A stretch of DNA of 64,000 nt from the NCBI GenBank assembly GCA_965660625.1, contig CBFIAR010000008.1:82096-146095 (forward strand). Reading direction: 5' to 3'. The notes beneath the pieces are model-generated. The model ran no database searches, was not told where the DNA came from, and saw only the letters and a program-made list of their open reading frames with translations. This stretch comes from Glaciecola sp965660625. Lineage in GTDB: Bacteria > Pseudomonadota > Gammaproteobacteria > Enterobacterales > Alteromonadaceae. This document shows positions 61,047 through 64,000 of this stretch, in pieces. The number at the start of each line of letters is the position of its first letter. The first letter of the stretch is position 1. The translations under genes were made by a program, and so were the position numbers.

Positions 61047-62036
61047 CTATAAATGAAAAGAACGTAGATCCCAATCTTGGAGAACACCGTCTGTCGTCAG
61101 GGTACGCAGATTGCGTTCATTCATCAGTACCATATCTTGAACTGACGAACCTAAGCTTTGAGTTTCTACCAACCATGAGCCTCGCATCTGCATATCATCT
61201 AAGCTCCATATCTGCATGTCAGTTTTTGGCGAAGAAGTGACTAACCAACGCTGATTAGGATCCAACAGCGCCTTACGGAACCACTTGAAGCGTTTCCAGT
61301 GTGTAATCTGTCCGCTTACGGAGTCTTGCTCGCTATTCCACAAGATATGATCTTTTAACGCATCTGATACAAACACTATATTATTGCTGCCAACAGCCAG
61401 ACTCACGATGCGAAAAGGTAAGCGCTTTGTGACGGCCGGACGGTAATTAATCAAGTCCCACTTAACCACCAAACCATCATTGCCACCGCTGTAAAGCGTG
61501 TGTTTGTCTTTTGATAATTCCAGCTTAACCACTTCACTACTGTGATGCCGATTAACTCGGTAGGTATTATTTTGTGTATCCGCAAAGATTACATTGCCAC
61601 TGCTGGTGCCAATGAAAAAACGATGGGGTGATATCCAAAATCTTATTTGAGTGATTTTTGCATCACCCAAGTGCTCTGAAAGATCGATCATACCCAGGGC
61701 TTCTTTGGATTCGGTATGCCATAGCTGAATCACAGTATCGCTCGCGGAAAGAAGGTATTCGGCCGTATCAGATATATCTAACAAAATAGTGTTTGGCACT
61801 AATTGTTCATTGTGCCAAACCGAGACTTTTTGCCGAACCTGATTATTCCATAGCTCAAGACTGTTATCAGACAAAAGCAATGACGTAAACTCACCACTGT
61901 CTGATAGTTTCCCATCAACAATCACTTGTTCACTTATTTGCCATCGGTTAGACGCTAAAATGTGGGGCTCTTCTGTCTGGCAAGCCCCTAAAAATGGCAA
62001 TAACAATATAAAAATAATGGTTTTGTTTAATTTCAC
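61047..62036 (-). CDS. WD40-repeat lipoprotein
   Basis: A 329-residue protein with lipobox LLPFLGAC (Cys19). The rest consists of about six or seven WD40-like blades, with endings such as LELWNNQ, IQLWHTES, VVKWDLINY, ILWNSEQ, MQIWSLDD and VLQDWDLRS. It would be a beta-propeller tethered in the envelope, probably a protein-interaction scaffold. No enzymatic motif is visible and no partner lies in the same operon, although the MaoC gene is 136 bases away on the same strand. Confidence 0.87.
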   Translation of the reverse strand: MKLNKTIIFILLLPFLGACQTEEPHILASNRWQISEQVIVDGKLSDSGEFTSLLLSDNSLELWNNQVRQKVSVWHNEQLVPNTILLDISDTAEYLLSASDTVIQLWHTESKEALGMIDLSEHLGDAKITQIRFWISPHRFFIGTSSGNVIFADTQNNTYRVNRHHSSEVVKLELSKDKHTLYSGGNDGLVVKWDLINYRPAVTKRLPFRIVSLAVGSNNIVFVSDALKDHILWNSEQDSVSGQITHWKRFKWFRKALLDPNQRWLVTSSPKTDMQIWSLDDMQMRGSWLVETQSLGSSVQDMVLMNERNLRTLTTDGVLQDWDLRSFHL

Positions 62037-62172
62037 TAGGTTAGTTCTGATGGTGGTGAGATGACAGAATAAAATGCATTTAGCGTAAAGGCTATTTGTA
62101 ATTGTAGATGGAGAGGCATAAAGCGGCCTTTATGATGCCACGCTTACGTTCCTGAAGACAATTGCACTGTGC

Positions 62173-62613
62173 TTAATTTTTTCTGCATCTAAAGAAGGCG
62201 TTTGACTCTAAGGTCATCACAGTCAAATTGTCTTGATTCACGATCTCGTAGCTCATACAAACTAAGCCAACACCCGGCTTGCTTTTCGATAGTCTGCATT
62301 CGGTCACGAGAGCGTTAACACTTAAAATATAACCCGGATATACCGGTTTTAGCCATTTAAGATTATTAATACCAGGAGAACCGAGTGAGCCATGCTCTTC
62401 TGGTAGATTATCAATCAGCATCCGCATAAACATAGCGCCAGTGTGCCAACCACTTGCGCACAAGCCCCCAAACAGAGAGTCTTTCGCCGCTTCATCATCT
62501 AAATGAAAGAATTGAGGGTCATACTTGCTAGCGAACTCTTTCACTTCATTTTTGGTTACCTCATAGGCACCAAACTGAGATTTTTGACCAACTTGATAAT
62601 CTTCAAAATACAT
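62173..62613 (-). CDS. MaoC-like hot-dog dehydratase
   Basis: A 146-residue MaoC-domain protein: MYFEDYQVGQKSQFGAYEVTKNEVKEFASKYDPQFFHLDDEAAKDSLFGGLCASGWHTGAM holds the hydratase-2 motif with Asp and His (YDPQFFHLD) and the conserved Gly/Ser turn. A single hot-dog domain suggests a dimeric (R)-specific enoyl-CoA hydratase acting in fatty acid or polyester metabolism; the substrate is not known. Minus strand, separated from the MDR gene by a terminator. Confidence 0.88.
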   Translation of the reverse strand: MYFEDYQVGQKSQFGAYEVTKNEVKEFASKYDPQFFHLDDEAAKDSLFGGLCASGWHTGAMFMRMLIDNLPEEHGSLGSPGINNLKWLKPVYPGYILSVNALVTECRLSKSKPGVGLVCMSYEIVNQDNLTVMTLESNAFFRCRKN

Positions 62614-62656
62614 GTAATTTCCATTATATTAGCGTTGTAGCGCATGATTAATAAAT

Positions 62657-62690
62657 AAAAAAGGGCTTCCCCCCATGAAGTGAAGCCCTT
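62657..62690 (-). terminator. intrinsic terminator of the MDR dehydrogenase gene
   Basis: On the minus strand AAGGGCTTC and GAAGCCCTT form a 9-bp stem with a 12-base loop, followed by TTTTTTATTTATT. It lies 24 bases after the dehydrogenase stop. Confidence 0.88.
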
Positions 62691-62713
62691 AAACCTATAC
62701 TCTCTCATAACGC

Positions 62714-63832
62714 TTATTTAGATGGGTTAATCAGGAATTTTTCACCCGTTTTCTTTGCATAGTAACGCGCAATATTGGCCGGCTGCATTGCTTCTTCCAA
62801 GCTAATTTCATCACTGAAATCTAAGGCAAAGGTTGTATTAATTTCGTCAGCCACACGTTTGTGCATTGCTAATACTTGCTTGATGTCAAGCTTGCCTAAG
62901 AAGCGCATTAATAACCAACCACCAATGCCCCAAGTCATGCCGTATGCACGATTTAATACAGTGGGCGAAAAGTCTAAGCTACCGTAAATGTAGACTTGCT
63001 TGTTTTCAGCAGAGCCATAAGTATTAAACCCCGTTGCATCTTTGCTACCAACCGCTTCCATTGCCGTTAAAATATCGCTCACTAAAGTGCCACCGCCAAT
63101 AGCATCGAATGCTAAGGTAGCGCCAGTGGCTTCTATCGCTTTATAAAGATCTGTCTTAAAATTCTCAGCGCTTGAATCAAGCACATACTTTGCGCCTAAG
63201 CCTTTCAATAAATCAACCTGCTCTTGCTTACGCACGATATTCACCAGATCAATGCCGGCCTGAATACAGATTTTGTTAAGCATAATGCCTAAGCTTGAGG
63301 CTGCAGCAGTATGCACTAGCGCTGTGTGCCCTTCTTGACGCATGGTCTCTACCATACTAAGCGCAGTTAACGGATTCACAAAAGAAGAAGCTGCTTGTTT
63401 TGCTGTTGTGCCCTCGTTATGCACCATACATGCTTGCACTGGCACACAGCAATGTTGCGCATAGGCAGCGCCAGAAAGTACGGCAACGGTTTTGCCCATG
63501 AGTGCTTGGGCTTGTGGGCTGTCGCCAGCTGCAATAACGGTACCAGCACCTTCATTACCAACCGGTAATGTTTGGTCTACACGAGACTTCACTCTTGACA
63601 AAGTGCCGTCGTGAAGCGCTGCTTTGAGTGTTTTACCATCTTCAGAAAAGCTCGCAGTGCGCAAGTCGGCAGGACCAAACATTGGCCACATATCTGATGG
63701 GTTAATCGGTGCAGCTTCCATTTTAACAACAACTTCATGAGGCTTCGGCGTAGGTAAATCAATTTCTGCCAACGAGAACGCTAGTTCTCCATTAGATGAG
63801 ATGGTGCTGAATAACTGTTTAGATTTTGACAT
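62714..63832 (-). CDS. MDR-superfamily zinc-type alcohol dehydrogenase/quinone oxidoreductase-like protein
   Basis: Start at 63832 with AAGGA eight bases upstream; 372 residues (MSKSKQLFSTISSNGELAFS). The GroES-like part contains EVVVKMEAAPINPSDMW and VGNEGAGTVIAAG. The Rossmann part has ALVHTAAASSLGIMLNKICIQAGIDLVNIVRKQEQVDLLKGLGAKYVLDSS and TLAFDAIGGGTLVSDIL. Catalytic-zinc ligands are not evident, so it is probably a quinone oxidoreductase-like NADPH enzyme. Single gene with its own terminator. Confidence 0.87.
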   Translation of the reverse strand: MSKSKQLFSTISSNGELAFSLAEIDLPTPKPHEVVVKMEAAPINPSDMWPMFGPADLRTASFSEDGKTLKAALHDGTLSRVKSRVDQTLPVGNEGAGTVIAAGDSPQAQALMGKTVAVLSGAAYAQHCCVPVQACMVHNEGTTAKQAASSFVNPLTALSMVETMRQEGHTALVHTAAASSLGIMLNKICIQAGIDLVNIVRKQEQVDLLKGLGAKYVLDSSAENFKTDLYKAIEATGATLAFDAIGGGTLVSDILTAMEAVGSKDATGFNTYGSAENKQVYIYGSLDFSPTVLNRAYGMTWGIGGWLLMRFLGKLDIKQVLAMHKRVADEINTTFALDFSDEISLEEAMQPANIARYYAKKTGEKFLINPSK

Positions 63833-64000
63833 TCGAATTTTCCTTTTGAAAGTTGTATGGCCCGTGGTGAAAAAAATAACATGATGAAATGACGCTGGCG
63901 AGTCACACAAAATGTTATATGACTATCACCAAAATCAATTCCAATACAAAGTTGTTATAGCTCTACATAATTCGTAAAACACTTATACAACTGCGTCCCG

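Overview
The window looks like chromosome of a marine gammaproteobacterium, most likely an Alteromonadales-type organism. Base composition is moderately AT-rich. It has gamma-type gene orders (gmk-rpoZ-spoT-trmH-recG and hemCDXY), a cyaY-like remnant beside hemC, Fur- and FNR-like operators, and a GlyGly-CTERM type surface-sorting tail. No tRNA, rRNA, CRISPR array, intact transposase or prophage was seen. Two runs of N (18916-19195 and 52649-52746) hide parts of arsH and an nfsA-like gene.

Layout. 1-7.6 kb, minus strand: panE (cut by the window edge), an ATP-grasp ligase with a 55-residue membrane peptide, the three-gene pntAa-pntAb-pntB transhydrogenase, and feoAB iron uptake behind a Fur-like palindrome. 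7.9-14.8 kb: a flavin amine oxidase with a cupin, a CPA1 antiporter, trxC, a glutathione transferase, an EamA transporter and a SirB2-like protein. 15-17.5 kb: a stand-alone hpf behind a hairpin leader, a decayed glutathionylspermidine amidase, and qmcA-nfeD. 17.5-20.2 kb: an arsenic operon arsR-arsC-arsH-acr3. 20.3-25.8 kb: a thiolase, a PilZ-like protein, a broken CadC-type regulator fused to an outer-membrane protein tail, a BaiN/YhiN-like flavoprotein and a peroxiredoxin.

25.8-33.6 kb is one long minus-strand housekeeping group, transcribed gmk, rpoZ, spoT, ridA, trmH, recG, rsmJ. It combines nucleotide metabolism, RNA polymerase omega, the (p)ppGpp enzyme, RNA methylation and recombination. 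33.7-38.7 kb is a plus-strand group: a truncated cyaY-like ORF, an esterase, hemC, hemD, hemX and hemY. 38.8-49.2 kb, minus strand: a helix-turn-helix/pseudo-receiver regulator, a secreted cyclophilin with a sorting tail, and the periplasmic pair of alpha-2-macroglobulin and penicillin-binding protein 1C. 49.4-64 kb is a mixed region: a sterol desaturase remnant, a repeat lipoprotein, a NYN protein, a universal stress protein behind an FNR-like box, an nfsA-like reductase, a flavin oxidoreductase, an orphan DNA methyltransferase with a degenerate nuclease-like tail, an acyltransferase, a pseudouridine synthase, an amylase lipoprotein, a membrane protein/XRE pair behind clustered palindromes, a WD40 lipoprotein, a MaoC protein and an MDR dehydrogenase.

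The most notable theme is gene decay in the intergenic spaces. Four clear remnants (a Gss CHAP domain, a cyaY-like start, a CadC regulator joined to an OMP tail, and a sterol desaturase) lie between intact genes and would be missed by ordinary gene calling. The best candidates for undescribed biology are the excisionase-type HTH/pseudo-receiver protein, the methyltransferase with its inactive-looking nuclease fold, the ATP-grasp/membrane-peptide pair, and the triple-palindrome promoter of the membrane protein/XRE pair. None of these can be proven new from sequence alone.
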